Source of the DNA: Polyangiaceae bacterium
GTDB lineage: Bacteria > Myxococcota > Polyangia > Polyangiales > Polyangiaceae
Assembly (NCBI GenBank): GCA_025936205.1
Contig: JAICTU010000328.1
Coordinates: 1 to 10,467, forward strand
DNA: 10,467 nt
Direction: 5' to 3'
Shown piece after piece: positions 1 to 7,280 of this stretch (position 1 is its first letter; each line of letters opens with the position of its first letter). A model generated the notes under the pieces. That model was given only the letters and a program-made list of their open reading frames with translations, was not told the DNA's origin and ran no database searches. A program made the translations under genes and the position numbers.

Positions 1-3000
1 CGCGACCTGATCGAGCTCTTCGCACCGCTCGAGCAGCAGGCGGAGCTGAAGTTCTTGGCGGGCGCGCTGGCGGAGAAGGCAGGCGATCTCGCGGCCGCAG
101 AGGAGCATCATCGCGCCGCGTTGTCCGCACCGGGCGCGGGCGAAGCCGCGCTGCGAGCGCTGCTACCCTCCGTCCGCGATCGGTCCGCGCTGCTGCGTGC
201 GCAGGCGGCGCGCAGCGATGAGCCCGCACGGCGCGCGTTGCTGCTGATCGAAGCGCTGTTGTGCATGGAGCCGGAGACTCCAGACTTCGATGCGATCGCG
301 GAAGAAGCGTGGCAGGCAGATCCCGAGTTGCCCTGGGCGGCCGATCTGGGCGAGGTGGCGGCGCGCATGCGCGGCGACCGGGCCAGCGTTGGGCGCTGGC
401 TGAGCCGGCAGCGCGAGCGCTCCGAGGGTGGCGCCGATGCCCCGCTGAGCAGCATCCGCGAGGCACGCTTTCTCGCGCTCTCCGAGCCCGCTGTCGCCGC
501 CGAGCGACTGCGCCAGCTGGAACGACCGGAGCGGATGGATCTGGCGCTGCGGGATCAGATCGAAGCTCTGGCGCCGGGCTCGGCGGACGAGCGCGTGGAG
601 TTTCGGATGCGCGCGGCCGCGCAGGCCAGCGAGCGCGGCCGTGAACGCTTGCTGGCGGAAGCGAGCGAGCTCGAGCACGCGCAGGGAAACTCGAGCGCCG
701 CGGTGAGGGCCGCGCGCGAGCTGCGCTCGCCACTTGGGCGCCTGCGCGTGGAGGCCTGGGCGCGCGACCCCGAAGACCTCGCCTGGTTGAGCGCCGAGTG
801 GAGCCGAGAGCTCGAGCAAATTCAGGACGACCCGGCGGCGAGCGTCGAGCTCCTGGAGCGGCTGGCGCGCCTGGATCGCGAGCGGGGTGCGGCTGAGCGC
901 GCTCGGATCTGGCGCCAGCGGCTGCTCGAGCAGGGTTCCCTGCCCGTCGCCACTCTGCGCTTCCTGGCAGCCGAGAGCATGCTCGCGGGGAGCGAGAGCG
1001 ATCTCGAGCGGAGCGCGGCGCGTCTGGCGGAGCAGCTGGGTGACAGTGATGCTCAGGCGCTGCTGTTTCTGGCTGCGCGGTTGCGTATCGATCGCGGGGG
1101 TCTGGCCGATACGGCCCAGCTGGCAGAGCGCGCCGCGGCTCAGGCGCTGGCGCCGCTCTGGGGGTTGCGCGCGAGCAGCGCTCTCGCGCGCAGCGCCGGG
1201 GACGATCGACGTCAGCTGGCGCACAGTCGCGAGCTGCGCGAGCGAGCGCGCCAGCCGCTCGACGCCGCGACGCTCTCATTGCGCGCCGCGGAGGCGGCGG
1301 GACGATTGAACGAGCTGGAGGTCGCGCTGGTCGAGCTGGGGCATGCGATCGAAATCGCCCCCGAGCACATGGTCGCACTGTCGATGCGCGCGGAGCTACT
1401 GGAGCGTCAGGGCAGAGCCGGTGAAGCCGCCGAGGCGTTCGAGACCCTGGCGGCCACCAGTCAGTGCCAGCCCTGGCGTGTGGAAGCACTGTACCGTGCT
1501 GCACTGTTGTGGCTCGATCGCCTGCGAGATCGGGAACGCGCCATCGCCGCACTGGAAGAGGCCGCCGCGGTCGGCTTGCCCCACGCGGGAGTGCACGAGC
1601 GGCTGCGCGCGCTGCGCCCGGGCGTCCCGGAAAGCGATGCCCCCGCGCAGGAGCTCGACACGGACGCACCCGAACTGGCGCGCGCGCTCGAGCTGCGTGC
1701 AGCAGGCCAGGTTGCACAAGCCCGAGCGGCGCTCGAGCCGCTGCTCGCGCGTCGCTCCGACCATGTGGAGGCGCTACATCTGGCGGCAGCTCTGCTCCTC
1801 GACTCGGACGAGCCAAAGGCCGCCGAACGGCGCTGGCGCCAGATCGAGGCATTGCCCCTCCCCCGCGCTCAGCGGTTGCGGGCGCTGCGCGCGCTGGCCA
1901 GCTTGTATGAAGGCGCCCTGCCCGCCCCCGAGCGCGCCCGGCGCGTCTACCGGGAGATCTTGGCCGCCGATGCCGAGGACGACGCGACTCGCCGCAAGCT
2001 CGTCAAGAACGCGAGCCAAGCAGCGCAGCCGCGGCAAGCGTTGCCCGAGGGCTCCCCTGAGCCGCTCCCACACGAGCTGGCGGCCTTGCGCCAAGAAGCG
2101 ATCTTGCAGCAGCGCGAGCTGATGCTGCGCGCGGCGGACGACGATCAGCGCCGACAGACGTTGCTCGAGCTCGTGCCGCTGCTGGAGCACAGCTCGGAGG
2201 CTCAACGGGAAGCAGAGACCCTGCTGGAACAGGCACATCGAACCTGGCCGGAAAGCCCCCAGGTCCTGCAGGCCCAGGTCGAGCACTATCGGCGGATGGG
2301 AAATGCGAACACGGCCCGCGTGCTGATCGAGCGCGCGGGCCATGGCGCCCGCAACGCCGTGCTCGCGGGGCGCCTGGAGCCGGCGCTCTTTCGCACGCTG
2401 GAGCAAGCTGCTCTTCTGGGCGGCGACGCGGAAGGCGCGCGATTGGCCGAGGCCGCGCTGGCGGCGCTCGAGGGACGGACGCTGCGCCTGCCGGGAGCGG
2501 GCGCGCGGGCGGGCCAGCAACGCTTCGACGATCTGATCGCGCCTGCGCCGCTGAGCTCCGGCTTCCGCCGGTTGTTGTACGGCGCCGGCGCCGCCCTCGA
2601 GCGCGCGTACGCAGCCGATACTTCGAGCATGAACCTGGCCCCCATGCCGGAGGCGCAGGCAGGTCAGGTGCGGTCGGTCGCCGCTGCGTTCGGTCTGCAG
2701 GAGCTGCGCGTCGCGATTTCGGACGAGGTCGGCTACGACTGCATCAGCCTGCACGGCTCTCCGACGCTGATCGTCTTCGGGCGCGCGCTCCTCGGGCACG
2801 AGAACCCACGAGTCCGCGACTTCTTGCTGCTGCGCAGCCTGAAGATCGCTCAGGTCAACGCATGCGCGCTGTCGCGCATGTCGGCGACCGAGCTGTGGTC
2901 GGCAGTGGCGGGGTTCCTGGCGTGCTTCTCGCCTCCGTGGCGTGCCGAAGGGCAAGATGCGCAGCGTCTGGTGGCCGCGCGCAATCGTATCCGTCCACAT

Positions 3001-3321
3001 GTGACTGCAACGCTCAACCGTGAGCTCACTGCGATGACGGCGGCCCTCGCCTCGAACATCGTCCCTCAGGCGGCGCAGCTCGGCGATGCGCTCTGGCGCT
3101 GGGCATCGCGTGTGGCGCTGTTCGGTGTGGGCGAGCTCGGCGTTGCGCTCGATGGCTTGGCGGTGGCGGCGACGGGCCGTCCCGCCTTGCCCAAGGATCT
3201 GGAAGGCCGCATCCGCTGGATCGCCGGAAGTAGCAGCGCCAGAGACCTGGTCGGGTACGGTGTCAGCGAGGCCTACACAGAGGCGCGCCGTCGCGCAGGC
3301 CTGGTCGGCGGCGCCCGCTGA
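1..3321 (+). CDS. Large TPR-like helical repeat protein, 5' truncated by the window edge
   Basis: The reading frame is open from the first base, so the N-terminus lies upstream; 1106 codons are visible. An in-frame TTG at 55 is only an artefactual start. The protein is rich in Ala, Leu, Arg and Glu and is built of amphipathic helix pairs. The clearest TPR-like units lie around residues 441-490 (ending in an AEAAEAF-type helix), 567-610 and 629-655. From about residue 841 to the end the texture changes to a more globular domain with beta-like stretches (for example SPTLIVFGRALLG near residue 920) and long helices. I see no HExxH or other catalytic signature, no membrane segment and no signal peptide in the visible part. 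TPR proteins normally act as protein-protein scaffolds. The next gene, 77 bases on and in the same direction, is a membrane Ser/Thr kinase, so a signalling role is plausible but inferred. Specific function unknown. Confidence 0.85.
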   Translation, partial: RDLIELFAPLEQQAELKFLAGALAEKAGDLAAAEEHHRAALSAPGAGEAALRALLPSVRDRSALLRAQAARSDEPARRALLLIEALLCMEPETPDFDAIAEEAWQADPELPWAADLGEVAARMRGDRASVGRWLSRQRERSEGGADAPLSSIREARFLALSEPAVAAERLRQLERPERMDLALRDQIEALAPGSADERVEFRMRAAAQASERGRERLLAEASELEHAQGNSSAAVRAARELRSPLGRLRVEAWARDPEDLAWLSAEWSRELEQIQDDPAASVELLERLARLDRERGAAERARIWRQRLLEQGSLPVATLRFLAAESMLAGSESDLERSAARLAEQLGDSDAQALLFLAARLRIDRGGLADTAQLAERAAAQALAPLWGLRASSALARSAGDDRRQLAHSRELRERARQPLDAATLSLRAAEAAGRLNELEVALVELGHAIEIAPEHMVALSMRAELLERQGRAGEAAEAFETLAATSQCQPWRVEALYRAALLWLDRLRDRERAIAALEEAAAVGLPHAGVHERLRALRPGVPESDAPAQELDTDAPELARALELRAAGQVAQARAALEPLLARRSDHVEALHLAAALLLDSDEPKAAERRWRQIEALPLPRAQRLRALRALASLYEGALPAPERARRVYREILAADAEDDATRRKLVKNASQAAQPRQALPEGSPEPLPHELAALRQEAILQQRELMLRAADDDQRRQTLLELVPLLEHSSEAQREAETLLEQAHRTWPESPQVLQAQVEHYRRMGNANTARVLIERAGHGARNAVLAGRLEPALFRTLEQAALLGGDAEGARLAEAALAALEGRTLRLPGAGARAGQQRFDDLIAPAPLSSGFRRLLYGAGAALERAYAADTSSMNLAPMPEAQAGQVRSVAAAFGLQELRVAISDEVGYDCISLHGSPTLIVFGRALLGHENPRVRDFLLLRSLKIAQVNACALSRMSATELWSAVAGFLACFSPPWRAEGQDAQRLVAARNRIRPHVTATLNRELTAMTAALASNIVPQAAQLGDALWRWASRVALFGVGELGVALDGLAVAATGRPALPKDLEGRIRWIAGSSSARDLVGYGVSEAYTEARRRAGLVGGAR

Positions 3322-3336
3322 GGTGGTCACCAGCAC

Positions 3337-3348
3337 GGGGGTAACCCC
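3337..3348 (+). terminator. Short GC hairpin with GUAA tetraloop after the TPR gene
   Basis: Four G's (3337-3340) pair with four C's (3345-3348) across a GTAA loop, which has the GNRA pattern that stabilises RNA hairpins. The sequence continues TTAACAA rather than a U-tract, so this is at best a weak intrinsic terminator or a transcript 3'-end stabiliser. It lies 16 bases after the TPR stop codon in the 77-base gap before the kinase gene. Confidence 0.25.
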
Positions 3349-3377
3349 TTAACAACCGGGCGGACATCCGCGTTAGC
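3349..3377 (+). promoter_or_regulatory. Candidate kinase promoter with an inverted repeat in its spacer
   Basis: TTAACA (3349-3354) resembles a sigma-70 type -35 box. A 17-base spacer leads to GTTAGC (3372-3377), which is a poor -10 match. The spacer holds the inverted repeat GCGGA-CA-TCCGC (3360-3371), a position where a bound repressor would block polymerase. All elements were seen by eye; the weak -10 keeps confidence low. If wrong, the kinase may be read through from the TPR gene. Confidence 0.2.
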
Positions 3378-3384
3378 CGACTGT

Positions 3385-3392
3385 AGGTAGGA
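3385..3392 (+). promoter_or_regulatory. Ribosome binding site of the kinase gene
   Basis: AGGTAGGA contains an AGGA Shine-Dalgarno core (3389-3392). It lies 6 bases before TTG at 3399 and 9 bases before GTG at 3402. Both spacings are acceptable, so it confirms the start region but does not choose between two start codons one residue apart. Confidence 0.5.
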
Positions 3393-3398
3393 TCACAG

Positions 3399-5840
3399 TT
3401 GGTGAGCCAGCTCGAGAGCGCGGACCGCAAGCAGATCGTGGGACCGCCGCAAGCCGCGTCGTTCTACGAGGAAGCGACGTCATGGACGGGTCTGCCCGTG
3501 CCGCTGGAGCGCCAGGATCCCCTGATCGGCACGACGCTGCAAGACACCTACGTGGTGAGCCGCATTCTGGGCGAAGGCGGCATGGGCCGCGTGTATGAGG
3601 CTCGCCACACTCGACTGCCCAACAAGCGCTTCGCGATCAAGGTCTTGCACTCCGACCTGGCGATGAACTCGGACCTCCAGGTGCGCTTCCAGCGCGAGGC
3701 CGAGACTGCCGCTTCCGTCGAGCACCCCAGCGTGGTCGGAACCTACGACATCGGTCGTACCCCGCAGGGCTGGCAGTACATGGTGTGCGAGCATCTGACG
3801 GGGCTCGATCTGCACACGCACATCGATCGCGCGGGGCCGCTGCGCGATCAGACGGTGATTCACATCGGCAAGAAATTGTGCGAGGCGGTCGCCGCCGCCC
3901 ACGACAAGGGCGTGATCCATCGCGACCTGAAGCCCCACAACGTGTTTCTGGTTGGCGACTTTGCGCTCGGCGTACCCGAGCGACCCAACCTGAAGGTTCT
4001 GGATTTCGGCCTCTCGCGCTTCGTGGATCGAGACAGCCAGCTCACCAAGACGGGCGTGATCATGGGCACGCCCGGCTATATGTCGCCGGAGCAGGCCCAC
4101 AGCCGCGATACCGACCACCGCACGGACATCTACGGCGTCGGGGCGATCCTGTATGCGGCCTGCACGGGCCGCGCGCCATTCGTGGAGGAGACTCCGCAGA
4201 TGACCGTGCTGGCCGTGATGAGCCGCGAGCCCGAGCGGCCGCGCGCTCTGGAGCCCACCGTGTCTGAGGGCCTGGAGGTGGTGATCCAGCGCGCGATGGC
4301 CAAGGATCCGGGGCACCGCTACGCCAGTCTCCGCGAAATGTTCAACGCGCTCGCGGCGCTCGAGCGCAGCCTCGCGCTCGGCTCGCTGCGGCCGCCGCCC
4401 GCCTCCGAGCACGGCAGCGCCGAAGAAGAGAGCCGCGGAGCGCGACTGAAGCTGTCGTTCTGGGCGCTGTTTGCCTTTGCGCTGCTGGTCCTGTCGGGCA
4501 TTGGTGCGGTAGCCGGCTTGCTGGCACTGAATGGCACCACGGTCGATCCGACGACCACGGAGCTGGCGCTGCTGGCAGCGCTCGCCGCCACGCTGGCGTT
4601 TCCGGCGTCGATGGCCATTCGCCGCGTTCGGCAGCACGTCTGGGTGAACAGCGCCAAGGTCGTTTCCTGGCTGCAAACGTTGCGCACACCGGTCGTAACG
4701 GGACTCTTCGTGTATGGCCTCGCCGCCTTTCTCACCCGCTTCGCCGATGAGCAGTTGGCACGGCCAGGCATGAGCTTGTTCGGGCGCGCCCCCGGGGTCG
4801 CGTATCGAGGTTACAGCATCGTGCTGCCGCTGGTGGGCCTCGTCAGTGCCGTGGGCATGTACTTGCACCGGCGCTGGTGGAGCGGGCGCGGGCGGCTGCG
4901 ACGCTGGCTGGCGGGGCCGCTGCTCGGGCTCGGCACGAGCCTGCTGTGCGTGGCCATGCTGTATCAGACCTTGCAAGTGCGCGCGGCTCACCCACCCAGC
5001 CGCAACGCCGACGTCGCTGCGGCAGCCGCTCCGATTGCCGCGCGCTCTGGTCCCGCGGAGCCTGTGCCGGCGGCCGCGGCGCCGAGCGCCGCCGCCGAGG
5101 CGGCCGCCCCGGAACCGCCCGCTGCTCCGGCCACGGACGGCGACACGGCGGAGACGGCGGGAGCAACCGCCGAGGGCAGCCCAGGTGCGGCCGATCAGCA
5201 GCTCGCTCCGAGCGCCGCGCTGGTCGCGGCGGTGGCTGCGGGCGCGGACGGCCTGCGCGTGCTCTCCGAGCAGTATCCACGCGACCCGGCAGTGCTCAAG
5301 GCACTGGTGTTAGCGTTCGCCAGCAAGTCGGAGACGTTGATCGAAGCCATGGAGGCAACTCGCCGACTGCTCCTCGTTGCACCCGAGAAACAGACTGACG
5401 CCGACCTGCGCTACATCGTGTCGCGAGCCGCCAATGATCGGGGCAAGGCCTCGGAACTTGCCTTTGTGGTGATGAGCCAGCACATGGGCAAGGCCGGCGC
5501 AGATCTCTTGTATGATCTGATGCTGCGCCGTCCGGAACTGGAGACACGCGCCAAGATCGCTCTGGAGAGCCTGCGCGGCAGCAGCCAAGTCTCACCGGCG
5601 CTGGCCATCGCCTATGACTTGCGCTTCGCGCTCAGCTGCGCCTCGCGTGTGAGCCTGTTGCCGCGCGCCCGCGAGTACGGCGATGAGCGCAGCGCGCAGG
5701 TACTGGCCTCGCTGATCCGCAGACCACAGGGCTGCCGCAAGACGCGTCGCAACCCCTGCCGCTCCCGCTGCAGCCAACAATTTTACGAGTTCTCCGATGC
5801 GATCCGGGAAATCCGCGCTCGTTCGGCGCGCAAGCACTGA
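3399..5840 (+). CDS. Transmembrane eukaryotic-type Ser/Thr protein kinase with extracytoplasmic C-terminal module
   Basis: The protein has 813 residues from TTG 3399 (or 812 from GTG 3402). The kinase domain spans about residues 51-322 and is catalytically complete: Gly-rich loop GEGGMGRV (58-65), Lys81 in AIK, Glu100 in the C-helix, HRDLKPHN (174-181) with Asp176 and Asn181, DFG (202-204), and SPE in place of APE (229-231). Thr216, Thr218 and Thr224 in the activation loop are candidate autophosphorylation sites. An acidic juxtamembrane linker follows, then five hydrophobic segments (about 354-378, 387-407, 431-448, 471-489, 504-523). Arg-rich loops after segments 2 and 4 are consistent with a cytoplasmic location, which places the C-terminus outside the inner membrane. 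After an Ala/Pro-rich linker (about 535-607) comes a helical module ending in a Cys/Arg-rich tail (Cys779, Cys787, Cys791, plus Cys747). This is a Hanks-type (PknB-like) signalling kinase. Its signal and substrates are unknown; the upstream TPR protein is a possible partner by proximity only. Confidence 0.93.
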   Translation: MVSQLESADRKQIVGPPQAASFYEEATSWTGLPVPLERQDPLIGTTLQDTYVVSRILGEGGMGRVYEARHTRLPNKRFAIKVLHSDLAMNSDLQVRFQREAETAASVEHPSVVGTYDIGRTPQGWQYMVCEHLTGLDLHTHIDRAGPLRDQTVIHIGKKLCEAVAAAHDKGVIHRDLKPHNVFLVGDFALGVPERPNLKVLDFGLSRFVDRDSQLTKTGVIMGTPGYMSPEQAHSRDTDHRTDIYGVGAILYAACTGRAPFVEETPQMTVLAVMSREPERPRALEPTVSEGLEVVIQRAMAKDPGHRYASLREMFNALAALERSLALGSLRPPPASEHGSAEEESRGARLKLSFWALFAFALLVLSGIGAVAGLLALNGTTVDPTTTELALLAALAATLAFPASMAIRRVRQHVWVNSAKVVSWLQTLRTPVVTGLFVYGLAAFLTRFADEQLARPGMSLFGRAPGVAYRGYSIVLPLVGLVSAVGMYLHRRWWSGRGRLRRWLAGPLLGLGTSLLCVAMLYQTLQVRAAHPPSRNADVAAAAAPIAARSGPAEPVPAAAAPSAAAEAAAPEPPAAPATDGDTAETAGATAEGSPGAADQQLAPSAALVAAVAAGADGLRVLSEQYPRDPAVLKALVLAFASKSETLIEAMEATRRLLLVAPEKQTDADLRYIVSRAANDRGKASELAFVVMSQHMGKAGADLLYDLMLRRPELETRAKIALESLRGSSQVSPALAIAYDLRFALSCASRVSLLPRAREYGDERSAQVLASLIRRPQGCRKTRRNPCRSRCSQQFYEFSDAIREIRARSARKH

Positions 5841-5856
5841 CGGCGCGTACGCGGAC

Positions 5857-5893
5857 GGCGGCGAAACGCCTTGGGGCCACCGGGCCGGTCCCC
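5857..5893 (+). other. Two small GC hairpins after the kinase gene, no U-tract
   Basis: GGCG-AAA-CGCC (5860-5870) is followed by GGGG..ACCG (5873-5882), which pairs with CGGT-CCCC (5886-5893) around a 3-base loop with a two-base CC bulge. They fill the 84-base gap between the kinase and the metallophosphoesterase. No T-run follows, so intrinsic termination is unproven; such hairpins also arise by chance in GC-rich spacers. Confidence 0.2.
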
Positions 5894-5924
5894 TCCTCGC
5901 AGCGGGGCGTGATATGGAGCGCGC

Positions 5925-6557
5925 ATGCGCTTCCTCTGCATTTCCGACATCCACGGCCAAGCTGCTGCCCTGAAGCGCGTGCTGGAGGACGCGGAGCAGC
6001 GCGAGTTTCACCAACTGGTGGTGTGTGGAGATTCCCTGTTTCCCGGGCCTGCCCCGCTCGAGACCTGGAAGATCCTGATGGACCGGCATGCTCTGTGCGT
6101 GCAGGGCCTGTCGGATCGAGCGCTGTACGAGATCGATCCAGTCAAGCTCACCGCCACGACGCCGGACGAGCAGGCGCGTCTGCGTCGGCTGCGCGAGGTG
6201 CAACGCGAGGTGGGCGAGCTGATCGTCGCGCGGCTTGGCAAGCTACCTACCTCCGCGCGCCTGCCCCTCGAGTCTGGTCAGGAAATGGTGGTCGTGCATG
6301 GCTCCCCGCTCGATCCTACCGAAGCGATGTCAGCGGACATGGACGACGCAGAGCTCTCGGCTCTCCTGGGCGATGATCCAGCGGATGTCGTGGTGTGCGG
6401 GGCAAGTCACGTCCCCTTTTGTCGATCCATCGGCGACGTACGCATCGTGAGCGTCGGCTCCGTCGGCGAGTCGCCCGCCAACGGCTACGCGCACGCGACC
6501 ATCATCGACGCCTCTGCCGTCGGTATCTCGATCGAGCAATTCGACGTCGAGCTGTAA
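5925..6557 (+). CDS. Calcineurin-like metallophosphoesterase family protein with incomplete metal site
   Basis: This 210-residue protein starts at ATG 5925, preceded by GGAG (5916-5919) at a 5-base spacing. The order of motifs is that of small bacterial/archaeal YfcE/MJ0936-like metallophosphoesterases: SDIHG (7-11) supplying Asp8 and His10, GDS (35-37) supplying Asp36, VVHGSP (123-128) supplying His125, GASHVPF (159-165), and a closing SVGSVG stretch (176-181). Two positions deviate: the GN(H/C)D motif reads GLSD (61-64), so the metal-binding Asn is Leu62, and the GHTH motif reads GASH, so its first His is Ala160. Family members hydrolyse phosphomonoesters or phosphodiesters with two metal ions. 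Here the first metal site (Asp8, His10, Asp36, His162) is intact but the second has lost two ligands, so activity may be weak or absent. A charged helical insert lies at about 80-107. It is cytoplasmic by lack of a signal or TM segment. Substrate unknown. Confidence 0.88.
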   Translation: MRFLCISDIHGQAAALKRVLEDAEQREFHQLVVCGDSLFPGPAPLETWKILMDRHALCVQGLSDRALYEIDPVKLTATTPDEQARLRRLREVQREVGELIVARLGKLPTSARLPLESGQEMVVVHGSPLDPTEAMSADMDDAELSALLGDDPADVVVCGASHVPFCRSIGDVRIVSVGSVGESPANGYAHATIIDASAVGISIEQFDVEL

Positions 6558-6558
6558 T

Positions 6559-7200
6559 TTAGAAGCTGGGCTCGCTGCGGCCGGGCGAGGCGCGGCGCGC
6601 CGCCGCGACGAAGCGCTGCATCTTCTCGAAGTCTTTGCGCCGCGGATCACCGCTGGTCTCTACACCGCTGGCGGCATCGACGCCCCAGGGCTGCACGATG
6701 CGCACGGCTCGCTCGACGTTCTCGGAGGTGAGCCCGCCGGCGAGCATCAGGGCGCGCTCGCGCGCGAGCGCCGCGACCAGCGGCCAATCAAGGGTGTGAC
6801 CCGTGCCTCCGAGCTGGCCGGGCACCTTGGCATCGACCAGGAGAGGGTGCCCCGGAAACGCGCGCGCTCGCTCCACATCGGCGGCACCGCCGACGCGAAT
6901 CGCCTTGAAGGCGTGGGGCGACAGCTCGAGGAGCTGATCCTGCGACTCCTCCCCATGCAGCTGCAGCCGGTCGGCGCCGAGCGCAGACAGCAGCTCGAGC
7001 GCGTCTCGAGTAGGCAAGTCGGCGACGAGCGCGACGGACAGCACGCGGCCGCGCACGGCCGCGATGATCTCGCGCGCGCTCGCGACCTCCACCCGGCGCT
7101 TGGATTTCGCCACGAAATTGAAGCCGAGTACATCCGCGCCAGCGGCGATCGCCGCCTCGGCGTCATCCAGCTGCGTGATTCCGCAGACCTTCACGTACAT
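6559..7200 (-). CDS. trpF: Phosphoribosylanthranilate isomerase (TrpF)
   Basis: TrpF catalyses the Amadori rearrangement of N-(5'-phosphoribosyl)anthranilate to CdRP, the third step of tryptophan synthesis from chorismate, in the cytoplasm. The 213-residue length fits a monofunctional (beta/alpha)8 TrpF. Visible motifs are KVCGIT (4-9) with the catalytic Cys6, QLHGEE (80-85), LLVDAK (120-125) with the catalytic acid Asp123, GGTGHTLDW (131-139), LAGGL (153-157) and GVDAASGVE (173-181), which together form the phosphate-binding end of the barrel. The ATG start has a strong GGGGGGA Shine-Dalgarno seven bases upstream. The gene stands alone: no other trp gene is in the window. It converges on the metallophosphoesterase with one base between stop codons and diverges from the small ORF at 7281 across an 80-base gap. 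The last dozen residues (ARRASPGRSEPSF) are a basic, flexible extension. Confidence 0.96.
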   Translation of the reverse strand: MYVKVCGITQLDDAEAAIAAGADVLGFNFVAKSKRRVEVASAREIIAAVRGRVLSVALVADLPTRDALELLSALGADRLQLHGEESQDQLLELSPHAFKAIRVGGAADVERARAFPGHPLLVDAKVPGQLGGTGHTLDWPLVAALARERALMLAGGLTSENVERAVRIVQPWGVDAASGVETSGDPRRKDFEKMQRFVAAARRASPGRSEPSF

Positions 7201-7207
7201 GTCAGAG

Positions 7208-7214
7208 TCCCCCC
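7208..7214 (-). promoter_or_regulatory. Ribosome binding site of trpF
   Basis: On the minus strand GGGGGGA lies seven bases before the trpF ATG (7200-7198). This supports the annotated start, which also places the catalytic Cys at residue 6 as in the family. Confidence 0.6.
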
Positions 7215-7268
7215 GCGCTGCACGCCGCGAATTCGTCGTGGGCCGCGGGACGAGCGCGAGCCTTGCGC

Positions 7269-7274
7269 TAAAAT
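7269..7274 (+). promoter_or_regulatory. Candidate -10 box placing +1 on the GTG of a small ORF
   Basis: TAAAAT is one base from the TATAAT consensus and stands out as an A/T island in GC-rich sequence. Its last T is seven bases before the G of the GTG start at 7281, so a standard -7 geometry would start the transcript on the start codon itself. No Shine-Dalgarno is visible upstream of that GTG. No convincing -35 box is seen, and the promoter activity is inferred. Confidence 0.35.
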
Positions 7275-7280
7275 GGCAGA

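Noticed and set aside
163..1224. Open frame of 353 codons on the minus strand under the TPR gene
   Set aside because: Shadow frame of GC-rich coding DNA; low-complexity Arg/Gln/Ala translation, no start signal.
2750..2900. Possible degenerate M48-like peptidase region in the C-terminal domain of the TPR protein
   Set aside because: There is no HExxH or distal Glu; the resemblance rests only on a strand-helix pattern, so I do not call a peptidase.
1774..3336. Open frame of 520 codons on the minus strand under the TPR gene
   Set aside because: It is an antisense shadow of a GC-rich gene: composition is dominated by Arg/Gln/Ala/Leu, no motif is recognisable, and it lies entirely opposite a frame with proper GC3 bias and helical periodicity.
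3480..4991. Open frame of 503 codons on the minus strand under the kinase gene
   Set aside because: The opposite frame encodes an unmistakable kinase with all catalytic motifs; the antisense product is His/Arg/Gln-rich with no domain.
4990..5220. Ala/Pro-rich low-complexity stretch in the kinase gene that might hide a frameshift
   Set aside because: The frame stays open and leads into a well-formed helical module; Ala/Pro linkers are common in myxobacterial membrane kinases.
6592..6603. Perfect 12-bp palindrome GCGGCGCGCCGC near the 3' end of trpF
   Set aside because: It lies within Ala/Arg codons of trpF, and such palindromes arise readily at this GC content; no flanking T-run makes it a terminator.
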